Shown: positions 1 through 7,553 of the stretch, in pieces
How the letters are laid out: every line of letters begins with the position of its first letter
Numbering within the stretch: the stretch's first letter is position 1
Assembly: GCA_022801475.1 (NCBI GenBank)
Contig: JAAWSH010000039.1
Span: 1-9,770 of the forward strand
Reading direction: 5' to 3'
Origin: Acutalibacter sp.
GTDB taxonomy: Bacteria > Bacillota > Clostridia > Oscillospirales > Acutalibacteraceae
DNA: 9,770 nucleotides
Notes under the pieces: generated by a model
The model's database searches: none
What the model saw: only the letters and a program-made list of their open reading frames with translations
What the model was told of the DNA's origin: nothing
Made by a program: the position numbers and the translations under genes

Positions 1-2624
1 GGGCGGATGATGACGCGGCGGTGCTGGGGGAAATCTTTATCAACCTGACCCGGCGGCTGAAGGAGGACCAGGGCGTGGCCAATGTGGGCCAGGTGAATAC
101 AGCCCTGGCCGGGGGCGACCCCAAAAAACTGCGCAGCCACCACATGATTTTGCTGGTGAAGAACAACACCGGGCTGAAAAATCTGTACAGGCTTATCTCC
201 AACGGCCACCTGCAAAACTACTACCGCCACCCCCGCACCCCTAAAAGCCTGCTGAACCAGCACCGGGAGGGGCTGCTGGTGGGCAGCGCCTGTGAGGCGG
301 GGGAGCTGTTCCAGGCTATGATCAAAGGCGAGAGCTTTGAAAACTTGTGCAAGATTGCCCAGTACTATGACTTTTTAGAGATACAGCCCATTGGCAACAA
401 TATGTTTATGGTGCGGAACGGCGACACCGACGAAGAGGGCCTGCGGGAATATAACCGCACCATTGTGCGCATCGGCGAAAAGCTGCACAAGCCCGTGGTG
501 GCCACCTGCGACGTGCACTTTAAGGACCCCAAGGACGCGGACTACCGCCGGGTGATTATGCACGGCTTTGCCGACGGCGACCAACAGGCGCCCCTGTACA
601 TGCATACCACCCCGGAGATGCTGAAGGAGTTCGCCTACCTGGGCAAGGAAAAGGCCTATGAGGTGGTGGTGGAGAACACCAACAAAATCGCCGATATGGT
701 GGACCGGGTGCGCCCAGTGCCCAACGGCAACTTCCCCCCCTTCATTGAGGGGGCCCAGGAGCAGCTGGTAGATATTACCTGGCGGCGGGCCAAGGAGCGC
801 TATGGCGACCCCTTGCCGGAGATTGTGGAGGCCCGGCTGAACAAGGAGCTGGGATCCATTATCAAGCACGGCTTCTCGGTGCTGTACATGACCGCCCAAA
901 AGCTGGTGGCGGATAGCGAAGAGCACGGCTATTTGGTGGGCTCCCGGGGCTCGGTGGGGTCCAGCTTTGTGGCCAGTATGTCCGGTATCTCCGAGGTGAA
1001 CCCTCTCGAGCCCCATTATGTCTGTCCAAACTGCAAGCATAGCGAATTCATTACTAACGGCAGCTACGACTCCGGTTTTGACCTGCCCCCCAAGGACTGC
1101 CCCCACTGTGGCACGGCCATGGACCGGGACGGCCACACCATCCCCTTTGAGACCTTTTTGGGCTTTGACGGCGACAAGGTGCCGGACATTGACCTGAACT
1201 TTTCCGGCGAGCAGCAGAGCAGCTCTCACCGGTTTACCGAGGTGCTCTTTGGCCGGGACAATGTGTTTAAGGCCGGCACCATTGCCACTGTGGCGGAAAA
1301 GACCGCCTTTGGCTACGTAAAGGCCTACGCCGAGGAGCGAAGCCGTACCCTGCACAACGCCGAGATGAAGCGGCTGGCCCTGGGCTGCACAGGGGTAAAG
1401 CGCACCACGGGCCAGCACCCTGGAGGTATGATCGTCATTCCCCGGGGCATGGAGGTGTACGATTTCTGCCCGGTGCAGCATCCGGCCAACAAGCAGGACA
1501 GCGACAACATCACCACCCACTTTGACTTCCACTCCATCCACGACAACGTGTGCAAGCTGGACGAGCTGGGCCACGATGTGCCCACCATCTACCACTATCT
1601 GGAGGAGTACACGGGCATCCCGGTGATGAAGGTCAGCATGAGCGATCCGAAGGTCATGAGCCTGTTCGAGTCCCCGGCGGCCCTGGGGGTGACCCCAGAG
1701 GACCTGGACGGGGTAAAGACCGGCACCCTGGGTCTGCCGGAGCTGGGCACCCCCTTTGTGCGGGGAATGCTGGACGAGGCCAAGCCCCGCACCTTCGCGG
1801 ACTTTTTGCAGATTTCGGGGCTCTCCCACGGCACGGACGTGTGGCTGGGCAATGCCCAAGAGCTGATCCACAACGGCACCTGCACCATCTCGGAGGTCAT
1901 CGGTACCCGGGATAACATTATGGTCTACCTGTTAAACAAGGGACTGGAGCCCAAAATGGCCTTTAAGATTATGGAGATCGTCCGCAAGGGCAAGGCGGGC
2001 AAGCTGCTGACCCAAGAGCATATCGCCGCCATGAAGGAGCATGACGTGCCCCAGTGGTACATCGACAGCTGCTATAAGATAAAGTACATGTTCCCCAAAG
2101 CCCATGCGGCGGCCTATATGATCGCGGCCCTGCGGCTGGCCTGGTACAAGGTGCACACCCCGGTGGAGTTTTACGCCGCGTACTTTACGGTGCGCAGCAC
2201 GGACTTTGACGGGGTCACCGCCTGCAAGGGCCACGAGGCGGTGCGCCGGAAGATGAAGGAGATTGACCTGAAGGTGAAGAACCGGGAGGCCAGCCCCAAA
2301 GAGGCCAGCGAGTTCGACACCCTACAGCAGATCAACGAGATGATGGCCCGGGGGGTCCAGCTGCTGCCCGTGGACCTGTACCAGTCCCATGCCACCCAGT
2401 TCAAGGTGGAGGAGGGAAAGATCCGCCTGCCCTTTTCCAGCCTGGGCGGCGTAGGCGAGGCAGCGGCGGCCAGCCTGTGGGAGGCCGCCAGCGATGGGGA
2501 AGAATATATCTCAGTAGAGGACCTGCAAAGCCGCGCTAAGGTCAGCAGCGCGGTGATGGACATTCTCCGGGAGGTAGGGGCTCTTAGCTCCCTGCCGGAG
2601 AGCAGCCAGGTGACGCTGTTTTAG
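1..2624 (+). CDS. polC: DNA polymerase III PolC-type alpha subunit, C-terminal ~870 residues (5' end outside window)
   Basis: This is the replicative DNA polymerase of low-GC Gram-positives, which synthesises chromosomal DNA at the fork. The frame is open through the left edge. The first codons (A-D-D-D-A-A, positions 3-20) look like the end of the proofreading ExoIII motif, so the N-terminal part and most of the exonuclease are missing; about 565 residues would lie upstream if the length is like B. subtilis PolC. Counting residue 1 at position 21, the C-terminal PHP segment comes first. Then follow [11 protein letters not shown], a Cys4 zinc knuckle (C335, C338, C360, C363) and the palm motif PDIDLNFSG with D389 and D391. 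The third palm aspartate is D514 in KLDELGHD; its spacing of 123 residues from D391 fits my memory of the Geobacillus enzyme. The protein ends in QVTLF, a typical beta-clamp-binding pentapeptide. No frameshift or stop is seen. Identification is very secure; GTG 21 is only an internal codon. Confidence 0.97.
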   Translation, partial: ADDDAAVLGEIFINLTRRLKEDQGVANVGQVNTALAGGDPKKLRSHHMILLVKNNTGLKNLYRLISNGHLQNYYRHPRTPKSLLNQHREGLLVGSACEAGELFQAMIKGESFENLCKIAQYYDFLEIQPIGNNMFMVRNGDTDEEGLREYNRTIVRIGEKLHKPVVATCDVHFKDPKDADYRRVIMHGFADGDQQAPLYMHTTPEMLKEFAYLGKEKAYEVVVENTNKIADMVDRVRPVPNGNFPPFIEGAQEQLVDITWRRAKERYGDPLPEIVEARLNKELGSIIKHGFSVLYMTAQKLVADSEEHGYLVGSRGSVGSSFVASMSGISEVNPLEPHYVCPNCKHSEFITNGSYDSGFDLPPKDCPHCGTAMDRDGHTIPFETFLGFDGDKVPDIDLNFSGEQQSSSHRFTEVLFGRDNVFKAGTIATVAEKTAFGYVKAYAEERSRTLHNAEMKRLALGCTGVKRTTGQHPGGMIVIPRGMEVYDFCPVQHPANKQDSDNITTHFDFHSIHDNVCKLDELGHDVPTIYHYLEEYTGIPVMKVSMSDPKVMSLFESPAALGVTPEDLDGVKTGTLGLPELGTPFVRGMLDEAKPRTFADFLQISGLSHGTDVWLGNAQELIHNGTCTISEVIGTRDNIMVYLLNKGLEPKMAFKIMEIVRKGKAGKLLTQEHIAAMKEHDVPQWYIDSCYKIKYMFPKAHAAAYMIAALRLAWYKVHTPVEFYAAYFTVRSTDFDGVTACKGHEAVRRKMKEIDLKVKNREASPKEASEFDTLQQINEMMARGVQLLPVDLYQSHATQFKVEEGKIRLPFSSLGGVGEAAAASLWEAASDGEEYISVEDLQSRAKVSSAVMDILREVGALSSLPESSQVTLF

Positions 2625-2884
2625 GGGAGTGGCGGGTGACTAAACCCGCGCTGTTCCGGCGGGGGAACAGAAAAGGCCCTGTCGGCAGACGAGACTCAGA
2701 GCCCAAGAGTTGGCAAAAACGCTCCACAGCCGGAGGGGGAAGCTCCCCGGTTACTTGACAAAGCCAAGTAATGGGACCGTTCTAACCTGACCGGACCCAG
2801 CCGATTTTATCGGCAGGCAAGACCCCAAACATCGTGAATAAATACTTGTTTGAGACACCTTCTAAAAAATATCGGAGGGAAAAA
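2625..2884 (+). other. Non-coding gap polC-S66 peptidase with a string of stem-loops
   Basis: No convincing gene lies in these 260 bases. At least five compact stems can be read: 2632-2637 with 2644-2649 (6 bp); 2651-2657 with 2664-2670 (7 bp, CTGTTCC/GGAACAG); 2751-2757 with 2765-2771 (7 bp, TTACTTG/CAAGTAA); 2772-2779 with 2792-2799 (7 bp around an A.A mismatch); and 2800-2805 with 2809-2814 (6 bp, GCCGAT/ATCGGC, 3-nt loop). A weaker 5-bp stem sits at 2736-2748. None is followed by a T-tract, so a classical intrinsic terminator for polC is not obvious. The density suggests a structured 3' UTR, leader or small RNA, but I could not match it to a known RNA family. A TTGACA at 2755-2760 has no good -10 partner. 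Confidence 0.45.
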
Positions 2885-3901
2885 ATGCGCACACTCATCA
2901 AGCCCCAGCGCCTGCGCCGGGGAGACACGATAGCTGCCCTCTCCCTTTCTGGTGGCCGTGCCGGAGACCAGGACCTGCTCTGGCGGTATCAGATGGGGAA
3001 AAAGCGGCTGGAAGAGGCCTTTGGCCTGAAGGTGGTGGAGACACCCCACGCCCTGCGGGGCAGCCAGTATCTGTATGAGAACCCCCGGGCCCGGGCGGAG
3101 GATCTGCTTTGGGCCATGGAAAACCCCCAGGTTCAGGGCATCATCGCCAATATGGGCGGAGACGACTCTTACCGGCTGCTGCGCTATATAGACCCGGCGG
3201 TGATTCGGGCCCACCCCAAGGTTCTGATGGGGTACTCGGATATCACCACGGCCGGTATGCTGTTTTTCTATGCCGGGGTTATGAGCTACTACGGCCCCAA
3301 TCTGCTTACGCCCATTGCCCAGCCGGGAAGGCTGGACCCGTATACCAAGCGGGCGGTGGAAAGGGCGCTGTTTTCTGGGGAGATCATGGGCTCGATAGAG
3401 CCCTGTACCCGCTACACTCCCATTGAGTGGCGGGACCTACCCGAGGAGGAGATCATTTGGCAAGAAAACCCCGGGTACCAGGTGCTTCAGGGCAGGGGAA
3501 AGGTCCGGGGGCGGCTGCTGGGGGGATGTCTGGGTCCCTTGCAGCAGATTATGGGGACGGAGATATTCCCCAGGAAAGAGGACTGGCAAGGAAGCATTCT
3601 ATTTATAGAGAATGGCACGCCTTACGGCAGCAGTTTGGCGGGGCTTCACGCCTGGCGGGCCCTGGCCGCCACCGGAGCGCTGGAGGAATGCGCGGGGCTT
3701 GTTACCCCGGCCATGAGCCAGGAGGAACAGGAGACCCTAAGCCGGGTGCTGCACTGTGAAGTGGGCAGGGAGGACCTGCCGGTTTTGGTCAATGTGGATT
3801 TTGGCCACCGCACTCCTATGGCCGTTCTGCCCCAGGGGGCTTTGGCGGAAGTGGATTGTGACCAGGCGGCATTGACCATTTTAGAGAGCGGGACGGCGTA
3901 G
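2885..3901 (+). CDS. S66 family serine peptidase (LD-carboxypeptidase / MccF-like)
   Basis: The 338-aa product belongs to peptidase family S66, whose members either trim the terminal D-Ala from muropeptide tetrapeptides (LdcA) or cleave microcin C-type peptide-nucleotides (MccF). The catalytic triad is visible as S118 in the nucleophile elbow MGYSDIT, E242 in LFIENGTPYG and H308 in FGHRTPM. Serine 118 and the general spacing match what I recall for E. coli MccF (S118, E243, H311) better than LdcA, as does the NMGGDDSYRLL segment. There is no signal peptide or membrane segment, so it should be cytoplasmic. The start is ATG 2885 because GGAGGG at 2874-2879 lies 5 nt upstream; the longer frame from GTG 2834 has no such site. 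It appears to be a single-gene unit between polC and hisZ. The true substrate, cell-wall peptide or aminoacyl-nucleotide, cannot be settled from sequence. Confidence 0.9.
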   Translation: MRTLIKPQRLRRGDTIAALSLSGGRAGDQDLLWRYQMGKKRLEEAFGLKVVETPHALRGSQYLYENPRARAEDLLWAMENPQVQGIIANMGGDDSYRLLRYIDPAVIRAHPKVLMGYSDITTAGMLFFYAGVMSYYGPNLLTPIAQPGRLDPYTKRAVERALFSGEIMGSIEPCTRYTPIEWRDLPEEEIIWQENPGYQVLQGRGKVRGRLLGGCLGPLQQIMGTEIFPRKEDWQGSILFIENGTPYGSSLAGLHAWRALAATGALEECAGLVTPAMSQEEQETLSRVLHCEVGREDLPVLVNVDFGHRTPMAVLPQGALAEVDCDQAALTILESGTA

Positions 3902-3910
3902 GCGGGGGAA

Positions 3911-3960
3911 CAGGAAGCTTGCGCGTAAAACAACGCGTTTGGACACTCTCCTGCTTTTTC
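3911..3960 (+). terminator. Possible intrinsic terminator after the S66 peptidase gene
   Basis: An imperfect stem pairs CAGGA (3911-3915) with TCCTG (3949-3953) and encloses a GC-rich inner stem, CGCGT (3922-3926) with ACGCG (3933-3937). The outer arm is followed by CTTTTTC (3954-3960). The position just behind the stop codon and just before the hisZ promoter fits a terminator, but the internal loops make it a weak example. Confidence 0.4.
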
Positions 3961-3964
3961 TGAC

Positions 3965-3993
3965 TTGACAAACGCAGTTTGTTATGGTAACAT
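3965..3993 (+). promoter_or_regulatory. Sigma-A type promoter for the his cluster
   Basis: A perfect -35 box TTGACA (3965-3970) is separated by 17 bp from the -10 box TAACAT (3988-3993), which also carries the extended -10 TG at 3985-3986. Transcription would start near position 4000, leaving a leader of only about 28 nt before hisZ. That is too short for a T-box or classical attenuator, so any control at this promoter should act on initiation. Confidence 0.75.
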
Positions 3994-3997
3994 GTTA
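3988..3997. promoter_or_regulatory. Palindrome over the hisZ -10 box (candidate operator)
   Basis: TAACATGTTA is a perfect 10-bp palindrome that coincides with the -10 element. It overlaps a second inverted repeat, TGTTA-TGG-TAACA (3980-3992 region). A repressor bound here would block RNA polymerase directly. No regulator gene is in the window, and the assignment as operator is inference. Confidence 0.35.
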
Positions 3998-4027
3998 GCG
4001 CGATAAAGTGACGGAGGACTTATCATC

Positions 4028-5236
4028 ATGAAAACTTATCGAAAGCTTACCCCCGAGGGTGTGCGGGACGTTCTCTTTGGCCAGTGCCGGGCCCGGTCTT
4101 GGGTACGGGAACGGCTGACCGAGATCTTTACTGCCAGGGGCTACCAAGAGGTAGTCACCCCTGGGCTGGAATTTTATGACGTGTTCAACCTGCCGGGGGC
4201 GGCTATTCCCCAGCAGGAGATGTACAAGGCAACAGACTGTAGGGGCAGGCTCTTGGTGTTCCGGCCAGACTCCACCTTGCCCATTGCCCGTATGGCCGGG
4301 GCCCGGCTCCATGGACGCAGGCTTCCGGTGCGGCTGTACTACTGTCAGAACGTCTACCGCAACTGGCCGGAGCTCTCTGGCCGCAGCCACGAGTCCGCCC
4401 AAATGGGCGTGGAACTGCTGGGGGCTGCGGGCCTGCGGGCGGACCTGGAGGTGGTCTGCGCCGCGGTGGAGGCCCTAAAGGCAGTGGCCCCCGGCTTCCG
4501 GCTGGAGCTGGGCCACGCGGGCTTTTTTAAGCTGCTGGCCTCTAAGCTGGACCTGCCTCCCCAGCAGAGGGAGGAGATACGGGCCACCATCGAGATGAAA
4601 AATTACGGCGCTTTGGACGAGCTGCTGGCCCCCCTGGGCGACAGCCCCGAGGCCCGGGCTATGCGCCGCCTGCCCCGGCTCTTCGGCGGGGAAGAGGTGC
4701 TGGCCGAGGCCGAGAGCTGGCGGCTGGACGGCAGCGCCGCCCAAACCCTGGAGTATATGCGCGGCTTGTACAACGCCCTGGGCAAGCTGGGCCTAGGAGA
4801 CCGGCTGATGGTGGACCTGGGCCTGGTGCAGCGCAACGACTACTACACCGGGGTGGTGTTCAGCGGCTATGTGCAGGAGCACGGCGGGGCGCTGCTTACC
4901 GGAGGACGGTATGACGGCCTGTGCGAAAAGTTCGGCGCGGCCATGCCCGCCGCCGGGTTTGCCCTGGACCTGGACGCCGCCGCCCAGCTGCTGGAGGGCG
5001 GCCTGCCCAAGCTGGGCCCAGCGGACCTGCTGGTCCACGGGGAGCGGGGGTATGAGCTGGAAGCTCAGGAGGAGATTACCCGGCTGACCCAGGGGGGCCT
5101 GCGCTGCGAGGCCTCGGTGTGGGAGAGCCTAGAAGAGGCCATAGGGTATGCCCGGGCCACCGGCATCCTAAAGGTGCGGGTGGTAGGCACGTATCCACAA
5201 GAAATTTTGGTGGAGAAGGAAGGGGGCGCACTATGA
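4028..5236 (+). CDS. hisZ: ATP phosphoribosyltransferase regulatory subunit HisZ
   Basis: HisZ is a catalytically dead paralogue of histidyl-tRNA synthetase. It assembles with short-form HisG and is needed for its activity and for histidine feedback. The 402-aa protein shows the class II synthetase fold: motif 2 region YYCQNVYRNWPELSGRSHESAQMG (residues 104-127), the HisRS-like QRNDYYTGVVF (268-278), and GGRYDGL plus AAGFALDLD (292-315) as motif 3. At the place of the HisRS catalytic arginine (LVRGLDYY) it has Gln268 (LVQRNDYY), which argues for HisZ rather than a true synthetase. A roughly 70-residue tail (330-402) replaces the anticodon-binding domain. GGAGG at 4013-4017 lies 10 nt before ATG 4028. 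It is the first gene of the cluster, and its stop overlaps the hisG start, matching a stoichiometric complex. Confidence 0.94.
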   Translation: MKTYRKLTPEGVRDVLFGQCRARSWVRERLTEIFTARGYQEVVTPGLEFYDVFNLPGAAIPQQEMYKATDCRGRLLVFRPDSTLPIARMAGARLHGRRLPVRLYYCQNVYRNWPELSGRSHESAQMGVELLGAAGLRADLEVVCAAVEALKAVAPGFRLELGHAGFFKLLASKLDLPPQQREEIRATIEMKNYGALDELLAPLGDSPEARAMRRLPRLFGGEEVLAEAESWRLDGSAAQTLEYMRGLYNALGKLGLGDRLMVDLGLVQRNDYYTGVVFSGYVQEHGGALLTGGRYDGLCEKFGAAMPAAGFALDLDAAAQLLEGGLPKLGPADLLVHGERGYELEAQEEITRLTQGGLRCEASVWESLEEAIGYARATGILKVRVVGTYPQEILVEKEGGAL

Positions 5237-5856
5237 AGCCGCTGCGTATGGCGCTGACCAAGGGACGGCTGGAAAAGTCCACCGTCCAGGTGATGGAGCG
5301 GGCGGGGCTGGACTGCGCCGCCCTGCGGGACAAGGGCCGCCGGCTGATTCTGCCTGTGGGCGAAAGCCTGGAGGCGGTGCTGGCCAAGGCCAATGACGTG
5401 ATCACCTATGTGGAACACGGAGTCTGCGACCTGGGGGTGGTGGGTAAGGACGTGATTATGGAACACGGCGGGCAGTTCTTCGAGATTTTGGACCTGCGCT
5501 TTGGCCGCTGCGCCTTTGCCCTGGCCGCGCCCACGGGGTGGGACTTTTACCAAGGCTACCGGGGCAAGACCATTGCCACCAAGTACCCCAACCTGGCCAA
5601 GCGGTTTTTTCAGGGGAAGGACATGGACGTGCGGATCATTAAAATCGAGGGCTCGGTAGAGCTGGCCCCCCTGGTGGGGCTGGCGGACGGCATTGTGGAC
5701 CTGGTAGAGACCGGGGCCACCCTGCGGGAGAACGGCCTGGAGGTCATTGAGCAGGTGGCGGAGGTATCGGCCCGGCTGATCGTCAACACAGCTAGCATGA
5801 AGCTGCGCAAGGGGGAGATCGAGGCCTTGGCCCGGCGGCTGGAGGAGCAGCTGTAG
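5233..5856 (+). CDS. hisG: ATP phosphoribosyltransferase, short-form catalytic subunit
   Basis: HisG condenses ATP and PRPP to phosphoribosyl-ATP, the committed and feedback-controlled step of histidine synthesis. The product is 207 aa, the typical length of the short form that lacks the C-terminal regulatory domain and depends on HisZ. Recognisable segments are LTKGRLEKS near the N-terminus, DLGVVGKDVIMEHG (66-79), TKYPNLAKRFF (116-126) and the PRPP-binding loop DLVETGATLRENGL (156-169). ATG 5233 is chosen because it forms an ATGA overlap with the hisZ stop and is preceded by GGAAGGGGG (5218-5226); the upstream extension of the frame merely overlaps hisZ. Translation is probably coupled to hisZ, giving balanced subunit amounts. 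No missing catalytic residue is apparent. Confidence 0.95.
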   Translation: MKPLRMALTKGRLEKSTVQVMERAGLDCAALRDKGRRLILPVGESLEAVLAKANDVITYVEHGVCDLGVVGKDVIMEHGGQFFEILDLRFGRCAFALAAPTGWDFYQGYRGKTIATKYPNLAKRFFQGKDMDVRIIKIEGSVELAPLVGLADGIVDLVETGATLRENGLEVIEQVAEVSARLIVNTASMKLRKGEIEALARRLEEQL

Positions 5857-5977
5857 GGGCTTGGCCCTTTTGACAATACGAGCCTGACCGGTTTGTTTTT
5901 GTCTGTAACAGGCTTGTTTCAGTTGGAGATTTTTTGCTAGCTCTTCTCAAGGGGGATACCCCTTCTTAAAGAAACTT

Positions 5978-6090
5978 CCCTCCGTCTTGGGTACCGCAGT
6001 GGAGGCTTGTTCCATCCTTTACTGTTTTTCCTGTAGAATGCTCTGCTGAAATTATGTCCCTGTTTGCGCAGAGCCCCCTAAGACGGAGGG
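5978..6090. repeat. Inverted repeat with 11-bp perfect arms
   Basis: CCCTCCGTCTT (5978-5988) is the exact reverse complement of AAGACGGAGGG (6080-6090), and similarity continues a few bases beyond both ends. Between the arms lies a second stem, GCTCTGC/GCAGAGC (6040-6046 with 6068-6074). A further 8-bp segment, TGTAGAAT (6032-6039), pairs only with ATTCTACA outside the repeat (6093-6100). It could be a small dispersed palindromic repeat or a regulatory RNA fold. Confidence 0.55.
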
Positions 6091-6099
6091 GAATTCTAC

Positions 6100-6119
6100 A
6101 AGGGGGTTGGGGCCCCCTT
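6100..6119 (+). other. G-C rich hairpin in the hisG-hisD gap
   Basis: AAGGGGG (6100-6106) and CCCCCTT (6113-6119) form a 7-bp stem with a 6-nt loop. Only three T residues follow before AGCGAGG, so it is at best a poor intrinsic terminator. Its first base is shared with the ATTCTACA arm just upstream. Confidence 0.5.
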
Positions 6120-6135
6120 TAGCGAGGAGAGGATA

Positions 6136-6166
6136 CAAAGGAGGGGGGGAGAGCCCTCCTCCTTTG
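6136..6166. repeat. Strong 13-bp hairpin
   Basis: CAAAGGAGG (6136-6144) pairs perfectly with CCTCCTTTG (6158-6166). The stem continues inward for four more pairs, including one G.U, and closes on a 5-nt loop. There is no T-tract on either side. The left arm contains a full Shine-Dalgarno sequence, AAAGGAGG, and the right arm reads like the 16S rRNA anti-Shine-Dalgarno; no start codon follows at a useful distance. Confidence 0.6.
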
Positions 6167-6251
6167 CCCCCAGCCAGCGGGAGCTGTGACAAAAAAAGAA
6201 GAATAAGCTGAAAATCACCAAGGATTAAATAGTATAAGAGGTGTATATACC

Positions 6252-7553
6252 ATGATAAAAACCATCACTTCCACCCCAGAGGAACGGCAAAGCTTTATCG
6301 CCGCCCTCAAGTCCCGGGTGGGACGGGCCGACCCGGCCATTGAAAAGGCTGTGGCTGATATTATCGAGACCGTGCGTACCGGCGGCGATCAGGCTGTGAA
6401 GGAGTACTCCATGAAGTTCGACGGCTGGACCCCCGATGCCCTGGAACTGGGCCGGGAGGAAATGGAACGGCTCTCCGCCCAATGCGACCCGGCCTTTTTG
6501 GCCGCTTTAAAGCGCGCGGCCGCCAATATCTGGGACTTCCACCAGCGTCAAAAGCAGCAGAGCCGCATCGACGCCGCCGGGACCGGCATCCTCACGGGCC
6601 AGCGGGTGCGGGGCCTGCACTGGGCCGGGGTCTATGTGCCCGGGGGCACCGCTGGGTATCCCTCTTCGGTGCTGATGAACGTGATTCCCGCCAAGGTGGC
6701 CGGGGTGGGGGAAGTGGTTATGGCCACACCCCCTGGGCGCACTGGCCGCCCGGACCCCAACATCATGGCTGCGGCCCTGGCAGCCGGAGTAGACAGGGTG
6801 TTCCTGATGGGCGGGGCCCAGGCAGTGGCCGCCCTGGCTTTTGGTACCGAGACTGTGCCCAAGGTGGACAAGATCGTGGGCCCGGGGAATATCTTCGTGG
6901 CTACGGCCAAAAAGCAGCTGTACGGCGTGGTGGACATTGACATGATCGCCGGGCCCAGCGAGATTCTGATTTTGGCGGACCACACCGCCGACCCGGAGTT
7001 CTTGGCCGCAGACCTGATGAGCCAGGCCGAGCACGACCCCATGGCCAGCGCCATCCTCATCACTAACGACAAAAATATGGCGGAGGCCACCGTGGCCGCC
7101 CTGTACCGGCAGCTGGCGGGTCTCTCCCGCCGGGAGATCATCGAGAAATCCCTGGACGGCTACGGCGCGGTGATTGTCTGCGACCAGATGGACGAGGCAG
7201 TGGACTTTGCCAACCAGCTGGCCCCCGAGCACCTGGAGGTCTGCTGCGAGAATCCCATGGAGTACCTGGGCCGGCTGGACAACGCGGGCTCGGTGTTCCT
7301 GGGAAATTACTCCCCCGAGCCTTTGGGAGACTACTTCGCTGGGGCCAACCATGTGCTGCCCACTGGGGGCACGGCCCGGTTTTTCTCTCCCCTGTCGGTG
7401 GATGACTTTATCAAGAAATCCAGCTTCATTTATTATCCCAAGGACCAGCTGCTAAAAGCGGCGGACGACATCATCTGTCTGGCCGAGACCGAGGAGCTTA
7501 CCGCCCACGCCAATTCCATCCGGGTGCGAAAGGCAAAGCATGGAAACGGTTGA
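6252..7553 (+). CDS. hisD: Histidinol dehydrogenase
   Basis: HisD is the zinc enzyme that oxidises L-histidinol through the aldehyde to L-histidine with two NAD+, the last two steps of the pathway. The 433-aa protein is full length for the family. The signature [15 protein letters not shown] (129-143) is present. Zinc ligands align as Q258 and H261 in SQAEHDP, D360 in [10 protein letters not shown] and H419 in ELTAHANS. The catalytic pair is E326-H327 in QLAPEHLE. These positions fall within one residue of those I recall for the E. coli enzyme (Q259, H262, D360, H419, E326, H327). AGAGGTG (6237-6243) sits 8 nt before ATG 6252. Its last 14 bases overlap the start of the next ORF. It is cytoplasmic, with no sign of damage. 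Confidence 0.97.
   Translation: MIKTITSTPEERQSFIAALKSRVGRADPAIEKAVADIIETVRTGGDQAVKEYSMKFDGWTPDALELGREEMERLSAQCDPAFLAALKRAAANIWDFHQRQKQQSRIDAAGTGILTGQRVRGLHWAGVYVPGGTAGYPSSVLMNVIPAKVAGVGEVVMATPPGRTGRPDPNIMAAALAAGVDRVFLMGGAQAVAALAFGTETVPKVDKIVGPGNIFVATAKKQLYGVVDIDMIAGPSEILILADHTADPEFLAADLMSQAEHDPMASAILITNDKNMAEATVAALYRQLAGLSRREIIEKSLDGYGAVIVCDQMDEAVDFANQLAPEHLEVCCENPMEYLGRLDNAGSVFLGNYSPEPLGDYFAGANHVLPTGGTARFFSPLSVDDFIKKSSFIYYPKDQLLKAADDIICLAETEELTAHANSIRVRKAKHGNG

Larger units (their letters stand above)
5857..6251 (+). other. Non-coding 395-bp gap between hisG and hisD with nested inverted repeats
   Basis: No supportable ORF lies here. From left to right the gap holds a weak 4-bp hairpin plus TTTT behind hisG (5857-5871); AGCCTG/CAGGCT (5881-5886 with 5909-5914); a 6-bp hairpin AAGGGG-GATA-CCCCTT (5949-5964); the long inverted repeat described separately (5978-6090); a G-C rich hairpin (6100-6119); and a 13-bp hairpin (6136-6166). 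The last ~70 bases become A-rich and lead to AGAGGTG (6237-6243) before hisD. I see no convincing promoter for hisD. The gap may be read through from hisG, or a promoter may be present that I cannot recognise. Confidence 0.55.

Noticed and set aside
375..1871. 498-aa open frame on the minus strand inside polC
   Set aside because: It is fully antisense to a certain polC reading frame, has no recognisable domains and is a typical by-product of GC-rich codon bias.
2834..2884. 17-residue N-terminal extension of the S66 peptidase from GTG 2834
   Set aside because: No ribosome binding site precedes the GTG, whereas GGAGGG sits 5 nt before ATG 2885 and the family sequence begins there.
2625..2884. 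Known housekeeping RNA (tmRNA, SRP RNA, RNase P RNA, 6S) between polC and the peptidase gene
   Set aside because: None of the conserved cores of these RNAs that I know could be found on either strand.
5119..5232. N-terminal extension of HisG overlapping hisZ
   Set aside because: HisG homologues start at the MKPLRMALTKGR segment, and the ATGA overlap with the hisZ stop plus the nearby GGAAGGGGG fix the start at 5233.
5985..5998. Possible T-box core (GGTACCGC) upstream of hisD
   Set aside because: Only 8 of the 14 consensus positions match, no specifier stem with a His codon or antiterminator/terminator pair was found, and the match overlaps the arm of an inverted repeat.
6136..6166. Intrinsic terminator at the 13-bp hairpin
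   Set aside because: The stem is followed by GCCCCCAG rather than a T-tract, and the same holds on the other strand.
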